Source of the DNA: Actinospica robiniae DSM 44927
GTDB taxonomy: Bacteria; Actinomycetota; Actinomycetes; Streptomycetales; Catenulisporaceae
Length of the DNA stretch: 64,000 nt
Assembly (NCBI RefSeq): GCF_000504285.1
Contig: NZ_KI632511.1
Location: 7,422,154-7,486,153, forward strand
Direction: 5' to 3'
The notes beneath the pieces are model-generated. The model was not told the DNA's origin and did no database searches. It saw nothing but the letters and a program-made list of their open reading frames with translations. Shown piece after piece: positions 47,190 through 55,825 of the stretch. Position numbers and translations under genes: made by a program. How positions within the stretch are numbered: the stretch's first letter is position 1; each line of letters begins with the position of its first letter.

Positions 47190-48014
47190 ATGGTCACCAC
47201 CCCTCCCGCTCCGGCGGAGTCCCCGCTCGGGGTATTCGGCAACGAGGTCCGCCACCACCGCGAGCAGATCGCCCGGCTGAGCCAGCGCAAGCTCGGCGAG
47301 CGGATCGGGTATTCGGAACAGGCCGTGGGCATGATCGAGACCGGCCGGCGCAAGCCGACGCTCGAGTTCGCCCGGCTCTGCGACGACGCGCTGGAGACCG
47401 GCGGCCTGTTCGCCCGGCTGTGGCCGATGCTGCGCCACGCCAGCTCCGTGTCCTGGTTCGACGAGTACAACGAGGTCGAACAGCGGGCGATAGCCATCGA
47501 CGGCTGGAACCCCGAGTGGATACCCGGGCTGTTCCAGACGGAGCAGTACGCGCGGGAGCTGTTCGTCTCCTGGCGGGCCCACCCGCCCGAGGAGATCGAC
47601 GCCCTCGTCGACGCGCGGATGAAGCGGCAACGCACGGCTCTGGTTCCCGGCGGCCCCGATATCTGGATGCTGGTGGGCGAGGGCGCACTTCTGCGACGGG
47701 TAGGTGGTCCGGAGGTGTGGCGCGCGCAATTGGAGCGCATGGTGGCGTTGGTGCGAGATTGCCACAGATGGGTTGTGCAAGTGCTACCGTTCGTTGCAGG
47801 TGCACATGCACTTTCCGATGGTGCGATCAATCTGCTCAGTTTCTCGGACGGCGCCGACATGGTGTTCACCGAAGGCCCGGGAGTGGGCCGACTGATCGAT
47901 CGCGCCGAGGATGTGCGGCCCTTCCGGTTCCGTTTCGAGCATGACCGGGCCAAGGCCCTCTCGCCGGAGGAGTCGCTCACCTTCATCCATAACCTGATCC
48001 GGGAGATCCAGTGA
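47190..48014 (+). CDS. XRE-family regulator with DUF5753 (Scr1 type)
   Basis: 274 residues. HTH at about 28-50 (ARLSQRKLGERIGYSEQAVGMIETGRRKPT), followed by the DUF5753 domain (LFARLWPMLRHASSVSWFDEYNEVEQRA, GLFQTEQYARELF, GEGALLRRVGG, HRWVVQVLPFVAGAH...). Such regulators are very numerous in filamentous actinobacteria and are paired with small DUF397 proteins; some pairs affect sporulation and antibiotic production. Start ATG at 47190 (AGGA about nine bases before); a GTG at 47142 with TACTCT just ahead is possible. The stop overlaps the DUF397 start by four bases. Confidence 0.87.
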   Translation: MVTTPPAPAESPLGVFGNEVRHHREQIARLSQRKLGERIGYSEQAVGMIETGRRKPTLEFARLCDDALETGGLFARLWPMLRHASSVSWFDEYNEVEQRAIAIDGWNPEWIPGLFQTEQYARELFVSWRAHPPEEIDALVDARMKRQRTALVPGGPDIWMLVGEGALLRRVGGPEVWRAQLERMVALVRDCHRWVVQVLPFVAGAHALSDGAINLLSFSDGADMVFTEGPGVGRLIDRAEDVRPFRFRFEHDRAKALSPEESLTFIHNLIREIQ

Positions 48015-48241
48015 CCACCCTGAATGATCTCAAAGCCCTGTCGTTCCGAAAGGCGGCGGCGAGCAGCAACGGCGGCAACTGCGTCGAGGTCGCGCTGCTG
48101 CCGGACGGCGGGCGGGCCGTGCGCGACTCCAAGGACCAGGGGGGACCGGTGCTGCGCTTCACCCAAGCGGAGTGGTCGGCCTTCCTCGACGGCGCCAAGG
48201 GCGGCGAGTTCGACGACGAATTCGCCGCCGTGGGCAGCTGA
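48011..48241 (+). CDS. DUF397 protein, partner of the XRE regulator
   Basis: 76 residues: MTTLNDLKALSFRKAAASSNG, then GNCVEVALLPDGGRAVRDSKDQGGPVLRFTQAEWSAFLDGAK, the whole DUF397 domain. GTG at 48011 overlaps the regulator's stop (GTGA), so the two are co-translated. These pairs behave like toxin-antitoxin-type or signalling modules; which protein is active is not known for this copy. Confidence 0.92.
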   Translation: MTTLNDLKALSFRKAAASSNGGNCVEVALLPDGGRAVRDSKDQGGPVLRFTQAEWSAFLDGAKGGEFDDEFAAVGS

Positions 48242-48267
48242 CTGACGACCCGTCGGTCCCGCTGTCC

Positions 48268-48299
48268 GAAGGGCGCTCCCCGTGCGGGGGGCGCCCTTC
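48268..48299. terminator. Terminator after the XRE-DUF397 pair
   Basis: GAAGGGCGCTCCCC and GGGGGGCGCCCTTC pair over 14 bp (one G-T) around GTGC. It separates the regulator pair from the galactan genes. Confidence 0.85.
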
Positions 48300-48391
48300 A
48301 GCGTTCCGGGGCCGGCCGGGGAGAAGGGCGAGCCCGGAGCATCAGACGTCGACAACCCGCCGCGCGCGTGCGACAACGTTCCTGCCCATGA

Positions 48392-48405
48392 TGTGAGCGC
48401 TCCCA
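48392..48405. promoter_or_regulatory. LacI-type operator upstream of the galactanase gene
   Basis: TGTGAGCGCTCCCA, a palindrome centred on AGCGCT, 78 bp before the galactanase start; same type as four other sites in the cluster. Confidence 0.75.
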
Positions 48406-48482
48406 ACAACGGAACGCGTTGGAACTGCCTCACCGTGTCCCGTCGAGCGCCCACGCTAGTCCCCACCATGCCAGGAGCCGCA

Positions 48483-50162
48483 ATGACGCGTCATCCGCAT
48501 CCGCCGTCCCCGTCGATATCCCCTGAAAACACTGGGAGCGCTCCCCACCGCGCCCTCCGGGCTGCCACCCGTTCGGTCTCCGGGCCGGCCCGCCGCGCCG
48601 CGAACCGGCCGCTGCGCGTGCTGGCCGCGTTCCTGCTCGCCTCGGCCACCGCCGTCGGCGCGGCCACGCCGGCCTTCGCCACCACCACGACGCCGACGGT
48701 GACCAACCCCGGGTTCGAGTCCAACGGGGCGGGCACCGCCACGCCGACCGGCTGGACCGCCTCCGGGACGACCGCGGCCTCCTACACCGAGTCGGGCGGG
48801 CGGTCCGGGTCCTACCGGCTCTCGCACTACTCGGCCTCCGCCTACACGGTCGACACGTATCAGACCATTTCGAACATCACCCCCGGCTACTACACCTTCG
48901 GGGTCTGGGTCCGCACCGACGACGTCGGCGGCAGCAACTGGATCACCATGTCCAGCTGCGGCAGCACCGCGCCGAAGACCTACGTGCCGGTCGACACCGA
49001 CGGCAGCTGGCTGCGGATCGTCGACTACGTCTACGTCACCGGCAATACCTGCACGATCGACTTCCACTCCGCCTCGGCGGCCGGCGCCTGGACGAACTAT
49101 GACGACGTCACCTTCGTCTACGGCTCGGCCCCGCTGGCGATCCGCGGCGCCGACGTCTCCAGCCTCTACCGCGGCGAGCAGGACGGCGGCGTCTACTACA
49201 CCAGCTCCGGCACCAAGGAGAACGCGCTGCAGATCATGGCGGGCGCTGGTATGAACTACGTCCGGCTGCGCGTGTGGGTCAACCCCGCGGACGGGTTCGA
49301 CAATGAGACCCAGCTGCTCGCCATGGCCAAACAGGCCTACAGCACCTACGGACAGCAGATCCTGCTCGACTTCCACTACTCCGACACCTGGGCCGACCCG
49401 GGCCACCAGACCGTCCCCGCGGCCTGGGCCTCGGACAGCCTGAGCGCCCTCGAGACGCAGGTCTACAACTACTCCAAGCAGGACGTCGCAGACCTCGTGG
49501 CCCAGGGCACGCCGCCCGCGATGGTCCAGGTGGGCAACGAGATCAACGCCGGCATGCTGTGGAGCGACGGCTCGACCTCGAACTGGTCGCAGCTGGCCGC
49601 GCTGCTCAAGCAGGGCATCGCCGGCGTCAAGGCGGCCGACTCGTCCACCAAGATCATGCTGCACCTCGCGTCCTCGGACAGCCTCTCGACTCTCGAGACC
49701 TGGTACACCAACGCGATCAACTACGGCGTCTCGTTCGACGTCATCGGACTGTCCTACTACGACTACTGGCACGGCCGGCTCGACGTCCTGCAGACCGACC
49801 TCGACGGCCTGGCCGCCAAGTACGGCAAGCAGGTGGCCATCGCCGAGACCGCGTACCCGTGGACGATGACCTCGGGCGACTCGCTGACCCCGTCGTTCGA
49901 CACCTCCAGCGAGCTCGACTCCGGATACGCCGCGAGCGCCTACGGCCAGATGTCGAACTTCCGCGACGTGCTCTCGATCGTGCAGGCCGTGCCGAACGGC
50001 CTCGGGCTCGGCGCGTTCTACTGGGAGCCGACCTGGACCGTGGTCTCCGGCAACGGCTGGGACCCGACCAGTTCCTCCTCGCTCGACGCGTGGGAGAACC
50101 AGGCGATGTTCAACTACTCGGACACCGCGCTCTCGGCGATCAACGACTTCGCCGCCCGCTGA
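48483..50162 (+). CDS. ganB: Secreted arabinogalactan endo-beta-1,4-galactanase (GH53)
   Basis: 559 residues. A long export signal ends near 66 (RPLRVLAAFLLASATAVGAATPAFA). Residues ~70-215 form a beta-sandwich carbohydrate-binding domain (TNPGFESNGAG ... NYDDVTFVYG), similar to the CBM61-type domains often linked to GH53. The GH53 barrel follows from about 219 (IRGADVSSLYRGE): acid/base Glu 353 in QVGNEINAGMLW and nucleophile Glu 455 in AIAETAYPW. It cuts beta-1,4-galactan of plant pectin outside the cell. ATG at 48483 has CAGGAG upstream; one operator lies in front and a second inside codons 17-22. Convergent with the GH42 gene. Confidence 0.92.
   Translation: MTRHPHPPSPSISPENTGSAPHRALRAATRSVSGPARRAANRPLRVLAAFLLASATAVGAATPAFATTTTPTVTNPGFESNGAGTATPTGWTASGTTAASYTESGGRSGSYRLSHYSASAYTVDTYQTISNITPGYYTFGVWVRTDDVGGSNWITMSSCGSTAPKTYVPVDTDGSWLRIVDYVYVTGNTCTIDFHSASAAGAWTNYDDVTFVYGSAPLAIRGADVSSLYRGEQDGGVYYTSSGTKENALQIMAGAGMNYVRLRVWVNPADGFDNETQLLAMAKQAYSTYGQQILLDFHYSDTWADPGHQTVPAAWASDSLSALETQVYNYSKQDVADLVAQGTPPAMVQVGNEINAGMLWSDGSTSNWSQLAALLKQGIAGVKAADSSTKIMLHLASSDSLSTLETWYTNAINYGVSFDVIGLSYYDYWHGRLDVLQTDLDGLAAKYGKQVAIAETAYPWTMTSGDSLTPSFDTSSELDSGYAASAYGQMSNFRDVLSIVQAVPNGLGLGAFYWEPTWTVVSGNGWDPTSSSSLDAWENQAMFNYSDTALSAINDFAAR
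48533..48547. promoter_or_regulatory. LacI-type operator inside the galactanase signal-peptide codons
   Basis: TGGGAGCGCTCCCCA contains the perfect 12-bp palindrome GGGAGCGCTCCC. It is 141 bp from the upstream operator, a distance that would allow looping or a roadblock. Confidence 0.65.
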
Positions 50163-50176
50163 TCCGGCATGGTGAA

Positions 50177-50209
50177 GGCCCTGCGGGATCGTCGTGATCC
50201 CGCAGGGCC
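50177..50209. terminator. 14-bp bidirectional terminator between GH53 and GH42
   Basis: GGCCCTGCGGGATC pairs with GATCCCGCAGGGCC around GTCGT; flanking GAA/TTC adds pairs. The genes are convergent. Confidence 0.9.
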
Positions 50210-50234
50210 CTTCGCCACGTTGTCAGCCCTGTCG

Positions 50235-52265
50235 TCAGCCCTGGAGCTTGATGACGCGCACGGCGCCGCCAGACACCGACGCGGTGCCGGCGAAGGCTTC
50301 GCCGGTGAGCAGATCGGTGCCCGCCGCCGCCACCTCGACCGGCTCGTCCGCGTGGTTGATCGCGAACAGGTAGCGGTCGCCGCCGGCGGACGCCCGCTCC
50401 ACCAGCTCCAGCGTGTCAGGCGTCTGCGTGTCGAACGCGACGCCCGCGTCATGGGCGGCCGCGCGCAGGATCTCGCGCAGGGTGGCCGGATCCGGCGTCG
50501 TCCCCACATACCACGCCGTTCCCGCCTCGACGCGGTGCCGGGTCACCGCCGGGCCGCCCGCCGCGGGGCCCTCGGTAAAGCGGTACTTCGCCTCGGCGCC
50601 GTGCAGCGCTATCTCCTCGGCCCAGATCCGTCCGGTGCCGCCGCCGTCGAACGCGAGCTCGCGATCCCGGTGCAGCGGCAGGAATTCTTCGACGGTCAGG
50701 CCGAGCAGGTCGCGCAGGACGCCCGGGTACCCGCCGAGGTAGACCGCGTCGTCCTCGTCCACGATGCCGGAGAAGTAGGACACGACCAGGGTGCCGCCGC
50801 CCGCCACGTAGTCGCGCAGGTTCTTGGCCCACTGCTCGCGGCACAGGTACATCTGCGGGACCACCACGAGGCGGTAGCCGGACAGATCCGCGCCGGGATG
50901 GGCGAAGTCGACCTGCACGTGCGCGCGGTAGAGCTGCTCGTAGAACTCCAGCTGCCGCGGCTTGAACGCCAGGTCGACGGACGGGCGGAAGACCTGCTCG
51001 AGCGACCACCAGGATTCCCAGTCCCACAGCACGGCGGTGTCCGCCCCGGCCACCCGCGAACCGGCGATCTCGGCCAGCGCGTCGAGGTTCGCGCCGAGGG
51101 CGACCGCCTCGCGCCAGATCCGGGTCTCGGTGCCGCCGTGCGGCAGCATCGCGGAGTGGAACTTCTCGCCGCCGCCGCGCGAGGCCCGCCACTGGAAGAA
51201 CAGCGCGCCGTCCGCGCCCCGGGCCACGTGCGACAGGGTATTGCGGCGCATCTCGCCCGGGCGCTTGGCCAGGTTGCGCGGCTGCCAGCTGACCGCGCCG
51301 GTGGAGTGCTCCATCACCATCCAGGGCTGCCCGCCGCGGATGGAGCGGGTGAAGTCCGCGCACAGCGCCAGCTCGATCTGGTTGTCCGCGGCCTCGGCGG
51401 TCAGGTAGTGGTTGTTCGCGGCGATGTCGACCTCGCGCGCCCAGCTCCAGAAGTCCAGCGCCTTGCAGTTGATCAGCTGGAAGTTGGTCGTCACCGGGGT
51501 CTCGGACCGTCCGGCCTCGGCGAGGCGGGCCTTGATGACGTCGCGCTGGCCGGTGTAGAGCTCGAGCGTGGTGTCCGAGGTGAAGCGGGAGAAGTCCAGG
51601 CGGTGCGCCGGGTTCACGTCCGCCATGGGCGTGCGCTTCGGGGTGTCGATCTGGTCCCACGCCGTGTAGACCTGGCCCCAGAACGTGGCCGTCCACGCGG
51701 TGTTGAGCGCCTCGAGCGTCTGGTACTTCGCCTGGAGCCAGTCCCGGAATGCCGCTGCGGACACGGCGCAGTAGCACGCGCCGGTCGGGGAGCCGTACTC
51801 GTTGTGCACGTGCCACATGGTCACGGCCGGGTGTGCGGCGTACCGCTCGGCGAGCTTGTCCGCGATGCGCAGGCAGGCCTCGCGGTACTCGGGGGAGTGC
51901 GGGCAGTAGGTCTGGCGCGACGAGCCGGCCAGCACGACGCCGTCGTCGGTCACCGGACGCACATGCGGGTACTGCGTCAGGAACCAGTTGGGCGCGGCCG
52001 CGGTGGGGGTGGCCAGGTCCACGTCCACGCCGGCCTCGGCGAGGTGCCCGATCACCTTGTCCAGCAACGAGAAGTCGAACACGCCCGGTTCCGGCTCGAG
52101 CAGCGCCCAGGCGAAGATGCCCAGGTTGACCAGGTTCACCCCGGCTTCGCGCATCAGCCGCGCGTCCTCGGCCCACACCTCCTCGGGCCACTGCTCCGGG
52201 TTGTAGTCCGCGCCGTAGGCGAGCCGGGCGAAGGGGGCGGCCGGCGGGCTGGCCGTGGTGTTCAT
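50235..52265 (-). CDS. Beta-galactosidase, GH42 family
   Basis: 676 residues, three domains: TIM barrel (about 1-390), trimerisation domain (YRLVVVPQMYLCREQWAKNLR onward) and a small beta-sandwich end. Acid/base Glu 156 in HVHNEYGSP, nucleophile Glu 319 in MVMEHSTG; NPEQWPEEVW and TPTAAAPNWF are typical. No signal peptide, so it works in the cytoplasm on imported galacto-oligosaccharides. ATG at 52265 has AAGGAAA. It is divergent from the ABC importer genes, and three LacI-type operators lie in the shared 238-bp promoter region. Confidence 0.94.
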   Translation of the reverse strand: MNTTASPPAAPFARLAYGADYNPEQWPEEVWAEDARLMREAGVNLVNLGIFAWALLEPEPGVFDFSLLDKVIGHLAEAGVDVDLATPTAAAPNWFLTQYPHVRPVTDDGVVLAGSSRQTYCPHSPEYREACLRIADKLAERYAAHPAVTMWHVHNEYGSPTGACYCAVSAAAFRDWLQAKYQTLEALNTAWTATFWGQVYTAWDQIDTPKRTPMADVNPAHRLDFSRFTSDTTLELYTGQRDVIKARLAEAGRSETPVTTNFQLINCKALDFWSWAREVDIAANNHYLTAEAADNQIELALCADFTRSIRGGQPWMVMEHSTGAVSWQPRNLAKRPGEMRRNTLSHVARGADGALFFQWRASRGGGEKFHSAMLPHGGTETRIWREAVALGANLDALAEIAGSRVAGADTAVLWDWESWWSLEQVFRPSVDLAFKPRQLEFYEQLYRAHVQVDFAHPGADLSGYRLVVVPQMYLCREQWAKNLRDYVAGGGTLVVSYFSGIVDEDDAVYLGGYPGVLRDLLGLTVEEFLPLHRDRELAFDGGGTGRIWAEEIALHGAEAKYRFTEGPAAGGPAVTRHRVEAGTAWYVGTTPDPATLREILRAAAHDAGVAFDTQTPDTLELVERASAGGDRYLFAINHADEPVEVAAAGTDLLTGEAFAGTASVSGGAVRVIKLQG

Positions 52266-52316
52266 GGGCGTTTCCTTGCTGCACCGGGGACACGGAAGCG
52301 GACACGGGCTGGTCCC

Positions 52317-52354
52317 GTGAGCGCTCTCATGAAAAGAACAATGGGAGCGCTCAC
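52317..52354. promoter_or_regulatory. Two LacI-type operators in front of the GH42 gene
   Basis: GTGAGCGCTCTCAT (52317-52330) and TGGGAGCGCTCAC (52342-52354), centres about 25 bp apart. Both share the AGCGCT core and probably control GH42. Confidence 0.75.
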
Positions 52355-52402
52355 GGAACGATAACGAAGTAGTAGCACGCCGATGCGGCGGCACACCACC
52401 AC

Positions 52403-52444
52403 TTGACAGTCCGGGATTCTGTCACGAGTCTGGGAGCGTTCACA
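52403..52444 (+). promoter_or_regulatory. Promoter and LacI-type operator of the importer genes
   Basis: TTGACA at 52403-52408 is a perfect -35; a weak -10, GAGTCT, lies 17 bp on (52426-52431). TGGGAGCGTTCACA (52431-52444) overlaps the presumed start site, so repressor binding would block transcription. Confidence 0.65.
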
Positions 52445-52503
52445 ACCGCTGCACCACTGTGAGACTCCTCTAACCCTCTGCTTCACACCGACAGGAGTGG
52501 ACG

Positions 52504-53814
52504 ATGAAGTTCCCTCGCTCTGCGAAGGCCGCCGCGTGCGCCGTCGCCGCGACCGCGCTCGTCGCCGGCTGTTCCTCTTCCTCCAGCCCCAGCGCAGGCA
52601 GCACTGCGGCCTCGAACGAGAAGGTGACACTGACCTTCTGGTCCTGGGTTCCCAACATGGACAAGGTCGTGGCCGTCTGGAACCAGTCGCACCCGAACAT
52701 ACAGATCAAGTTCACCGAGGCCGCTGGCGGCGACGCGGAGCTGGCCAAGCTGCTGACGGCCGGCAAGGCCGGCGACATGCCGGACATGGCGCAGATCGAG
52801 TACCAGTCCCTGCCGACCATGGTGACCAACAACTACCTGGCCGACATCTCGTCGTACGACAACAAGATCAAGTCGGACTTCCCGGCCGGCCTGTGGAACC
52901 AGGTCACCCTCGGCCAGGGCCAGCTCTACGGCGTGCCGCAGGACGCCGCGCCGCTCGCGTTCTTCTACCGCACGGACATCTTCAAGAAGTACAACCTGGC
53001 CGTGCCCACCACCTGGGACCAGTACGCCCAGGAGGCCGTGCAGCTGCACAAGGACGACCCGAGCATCTACATGGGCGACACCGTCACCACCGACCCGGGC
53101 CTGTTCTCCGGGCTGAGCCAGCAGGCCGGCGCGCAGTGGTGGTCGGCCTCCGGCAGCAGCTGGTCGGTGGGCATCAACTCGAGCGCCTCGCAGAAGGTCG
53201 CCTCGTTCTGGGGCAACCTGGTCGAGCAGGGCGCGCTCGACTCGCAGACCGCGTGGACCGCGAGCTGGGACAAGTCCTTCTCCTCCGGCCAGTACGCGTC
53301 CTGGGTCTCCGCCGTGTGGGCGCCCGGTGACCTCGCCTCGCAGGCCGCCAACACCTCAGGCAAGTGGGCCATGGCCGCGCTGCCGCAGTGGGCCGCGGGC
53401 CAGAGCGTCGACGGCGCCTGGGGCGGCTCGGCCACCTCGGTGACCTCGAACTCGAAGCACCCGGAGCAGGCCGCCGAGTTCATCGCCTGGCTCAACGACT
53501 CCGCCCAGGGCACCGACCTGCTGGTCAAGGACGGCAGCATCTACCCGGCCGCGCTCTCGGCCGAGTCCAGCTCCTCGCTGCCGGCCCAGACCTTCATGAA
53601 CCAGCCGGACTTCTACACCCTGGCCAAGCAGTTCTCCGCCAGCACCGCGGCCGCCACCTGGGGCCCGGACGTGAACGTGGCCTACAGCGACTTCAGCGAC
53701 GACTTCGCCGCGACGGTCAAGACCCAGTCCGGCTACCTCGGCGCGCTGGACAAGCTCCAGTCCTCGGTGCTCTCGGACATGAAGTCGGCCGGCTTCACCG
53801 TCGCCGGGTCCTGA
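52504..53814 (+). CDS. ABC sugar-binding lipoprotein (galacto-oligosaccharide import)
   Basis: 436 residues. Signal peptide with lipobox LVAGC (Cys 23) and a Ser-rich linker, then a family-1 solute-binding fold (VTLTFWSWVPNMDKVVAVWNQSHPNIQIKFTE, PDMAQIEYQSLPTMVTN, WGGSATSVTSNSKHPEQAAEFIAWL). Binds an oligosaccharide outside the membrane for the two permeases that follow; galacto-oligosaccharide is inferred from GH53/GH42. ATG at 52504 with CAGGAG. Confidence 0.92.
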   Translation: MKFPRSAKAAACAVAATALVAGCSSSSSPSAGSTAASNEKVTLTFWSWVPNMDKVVAVWNQSHPNIQIKFTEAAGGDAELAKLLTAGKAGDMPDMAQIEYQSLPTMVTNNYLADISSYDNKIKSDFPAGLWNQVTLGQGQLYGVPQDAAPLAFFYRTDIFKKYNLAVPTTWDQYAQEAVQLHKDDPSIYMGDTVTTDPGLFSGLSQQAGAQWWSASGSSWSVGINSSASQKVASFWGNLVEQGALDSQTAWTASWDKSFSSGQYASWVSAVWAPGDLASQAANTSGKWAMAALPQWAAGQSVDGAWGGSATSVTSNSKHPEQAAEFIAWLNDSAQGTDLLVKDGSIYPAALSAESSSSLPAQTFMNQPDFYTLAKQFSASTAAATWGPDVNVAYSDFSDDFAATVKTQSGYLGALDKLQSSVLSDMKSAGFTVAGS

Positions 53815-53833
53815 CCCCGGCCAGGTCTGACTG

Positions 53834-54823
53834 ATGAGTACCGTCATCTCCCTGCACGACGAGCAGCCCGCCGCGTCCGCGTCCCGGACGCGGCGGGTCC
53901 GCCCGGGCAGACGGCACAGCCCCGCGCCGCGCCGTTCGCCCTACCTCTTCGTCGCCCCCGCCGTCCTGCTGTTCGTCGCCGTCTTCCTGCTGCCGCTCGG
54001 CTACACCGTCTACCTCAGCACGCAGAAGACCCAGGTCTCCGGCCTGGGCCTCGGGGCCAGCCAGCGCAAGCAGGTCTCCGCCGGATTCGCCAACTACACC
54101 ACCGTCTTCCACGACGGCGAGTTCTGGCAGAGCGCGGTGCGGGCCCTGATCTACGGCTGCATCCTGATCCCGATCATGCTCGGCCTGGCCGTCGTGTTCG
54201 CGCTCATCCTGGACGCGCAGCGGGTGCGCCTGCAGCGCTTCGGCCGGATCGCCATCTTCCTGCCCTACACCGTGCCCACCCTGATCGGCTCGATCATCTG
54301 GGGCATGATGTACCTGCCCGCGTTCTCGCCGATCAACTCGACCCTGCAGGTGTTCGGCATCCCCGGGATCGACTTCTTCGGCCAGCACATCGTGTTCCTG
54401 TCCGTCGCCAACATCGGCGTGTGGGGCGGCACCGGATTCAACATGATGGTGCTCTACACCTCGCTGCGCTCACTGCCGCAGGAGGCGTACGAGGCCGCCC
54501 GGCTGGACGGCGCGAACGAGCGGCAGATCGCGCTGCGGATCAAGCTCCCGATGATCCGGCCGGCCGTGATCATGACCGCGATCTTCTCCACCATCGCCAC
54601 GCTGCAGGTGTTCAACGAGCCCTACGCCATGCACCAGATCGCCTACGGCGGCGTCTCGACCACCTGGACCCCGCTGATGACGATCTACCGCGACACCTTC
54701 ACCGCCCACGACATCTACCTCGGCTCGGCCGAGTCGATCGTGATCGCGGTGCTGATGTTCGCGCTCTCGGTCGCCGTGCTGCGGCTGACCAACCGGCAGA
54801 TCTTCGGAGGGGAGGCGAAGTGA
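53834..54823 (+). CDS. ABC sugar permease (MalF/UgpA type)
   Basis: 329 residues with six TM helices after a basic N-terminus. The EAA loop EAARLDGANERQIALRIKLP, which contacts the ATPase, lies near residue 220. 19 bp after the binding-protein gene, same operon. An ATPase gene is absent from the cluster, so it probably uses a shared MsiK-like ATPase encoded elsewhere. Confidence 0.92.
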   Translation: MSTVISLHDEQPAASASRTRRVRPGRRHSPAPRRSPYLFVAPAVLLFVAVFLLPLGYTVYLSTQKTQVSGLGLGASQRKQVSAGFANYTTVFHDGEFWQSAVRALIYGCILIPIMLGLAVVFALILDAQRVRLQRFGRIAIFLPYTVPTLIGSIIWGMMYLPAFSPINSTLQVFGIPGIDFFGQHIVFLSVANIGVWGGTGFNMMVLYTSLRSLPQEAYEAARLDGANERQIALRIKLPMIRPAVIMTAIFSTIATLQVFNEPYAMHQIAYGGVSTTWTPLMTIYRDTFTAHDIYLGSAESIVIAVLMFALSVAVLRLTNRQIFGGEAK

Positions 54824-54893
54824 GCGAGCTTGCGAGCGAACCATTCAGCACAGTGCGCTCATGCACGCGCCAGCACATCGTCGAGGTGACCGC

Positions 54894-55766
54894 ATGAGCT
54901 TTTTGACCACTGCTTCGCAAGGTGTCGCGCCGCGCCAGGGCCGGCGCACCTCCATCGTGCCGACCGCGGTGTTGCTGCTCGGCGCGCTCTACACGCTGCT
55001 GCCGATCGTCTGGCTCCTGGTCGCCACGACCAAGACCAACACCCAGTTGGACAGCATGGCGCCGTTCCGCCCGGCCGGCTCGTTCGTGAGCAACTTCGAC
55101 GGGCTCACCTCGTACGACGGCGGCGTGTTCTGGACCTGGCTGGCCAACACCGCGCTGTACGCGGGCGGCGGAGCGATCCTGTCCGCCATCGTGTCCGCGA
55201 TGGCCGGGTACGGCTTCGCCAAGTACCGCTTCCGCGGCAAGGGCTTCCTGTTCACCATGATCCTGGTCGGGATGCTCGTGCCGGCCGTGGTGCTCGCAGT
55301 GCCGCAGTACCTGCTGGTGGCCAAGATCGGGCTCGCGAACACCTACTGGGCGGTGCTGATCCCCTCGATCATCTCGCCCTACGGCATCTACCTGGCCCGG
55401 ATCTACGCCGGCGCCTCGGTGCCGGACGAGGTGCTCGAGGCCGCGCGGATGGACGGCTCGCCGGAGTGGCGCACATTCCTGCGGGTGAGCCTGCCGATGA
55501 TGACGCCCGGTCTGGTGACCATCTTCCTGTTCCAGTTCGTGGCGGTGTGGAACAACTTCCTGCTGCCCTGGCTGATGCTCAGCAGCGAGAACAAGTACCC
55601 GTTGACGGTGGGCCTGTTCACCCTCCTCGACGCGGGCACCTCGCAGCCCTCGCTCTACAGCCTGGTCATCACCGGTGCGCTGCTCTCCATCCTGCCGCTG
55701 ATCCTGCTCTTCTTCCTGCTCCAGCGTTTCTGGCGGGTCGACCTGACGGCGGGGTCGGTAAAGTGA
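54894..55766 (+). CDS. ABC sugar permease (MalG/UgpE type)
   Basis: 290 residues, six TM helices. EAA loop EAARMDGSPEWRTFLRVSLP near residue 190; GMLVPAVVLAVPQYLLVAKIGL precedes it. ATG at 54894 with GAGGTGA upstream; an earlier ATG at 54861 lacks a binding site. 70 bp after the first permease. Confidence 0.92.
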   Translation: MSFLTTASQGVAPRQGRRTSIVPTAVLLLGALYTLLPIVWLLVATTKTNTQLDSMAPFRPAGSFVSNFDGLTSYDGGVFWTWLANTALYAGGGAILSAIVSAMAGYGFAKYRFRGKGFLFTMILVGMLVPAVVLAVPQYLLVAKIGLANTYWAVLIPSIISPYGIYLARIYAGASVPDEVLEAARMDGSPEWRTFLRVSLPMMTPGLVTIFLFQFVAVWNNFLLPWLMLSSENKYPLTVGLFTLLDAGTSQPSLYSLVITGALLSILPLILLFFLLQRFWRVDLTAGSVK

Positions 55767-55825
55767 GCCGCGCGTGGCCGAGGCACCGGCGCGGTGCGGG
55801 CCTGAACATCGTGATGGGGGCATAA

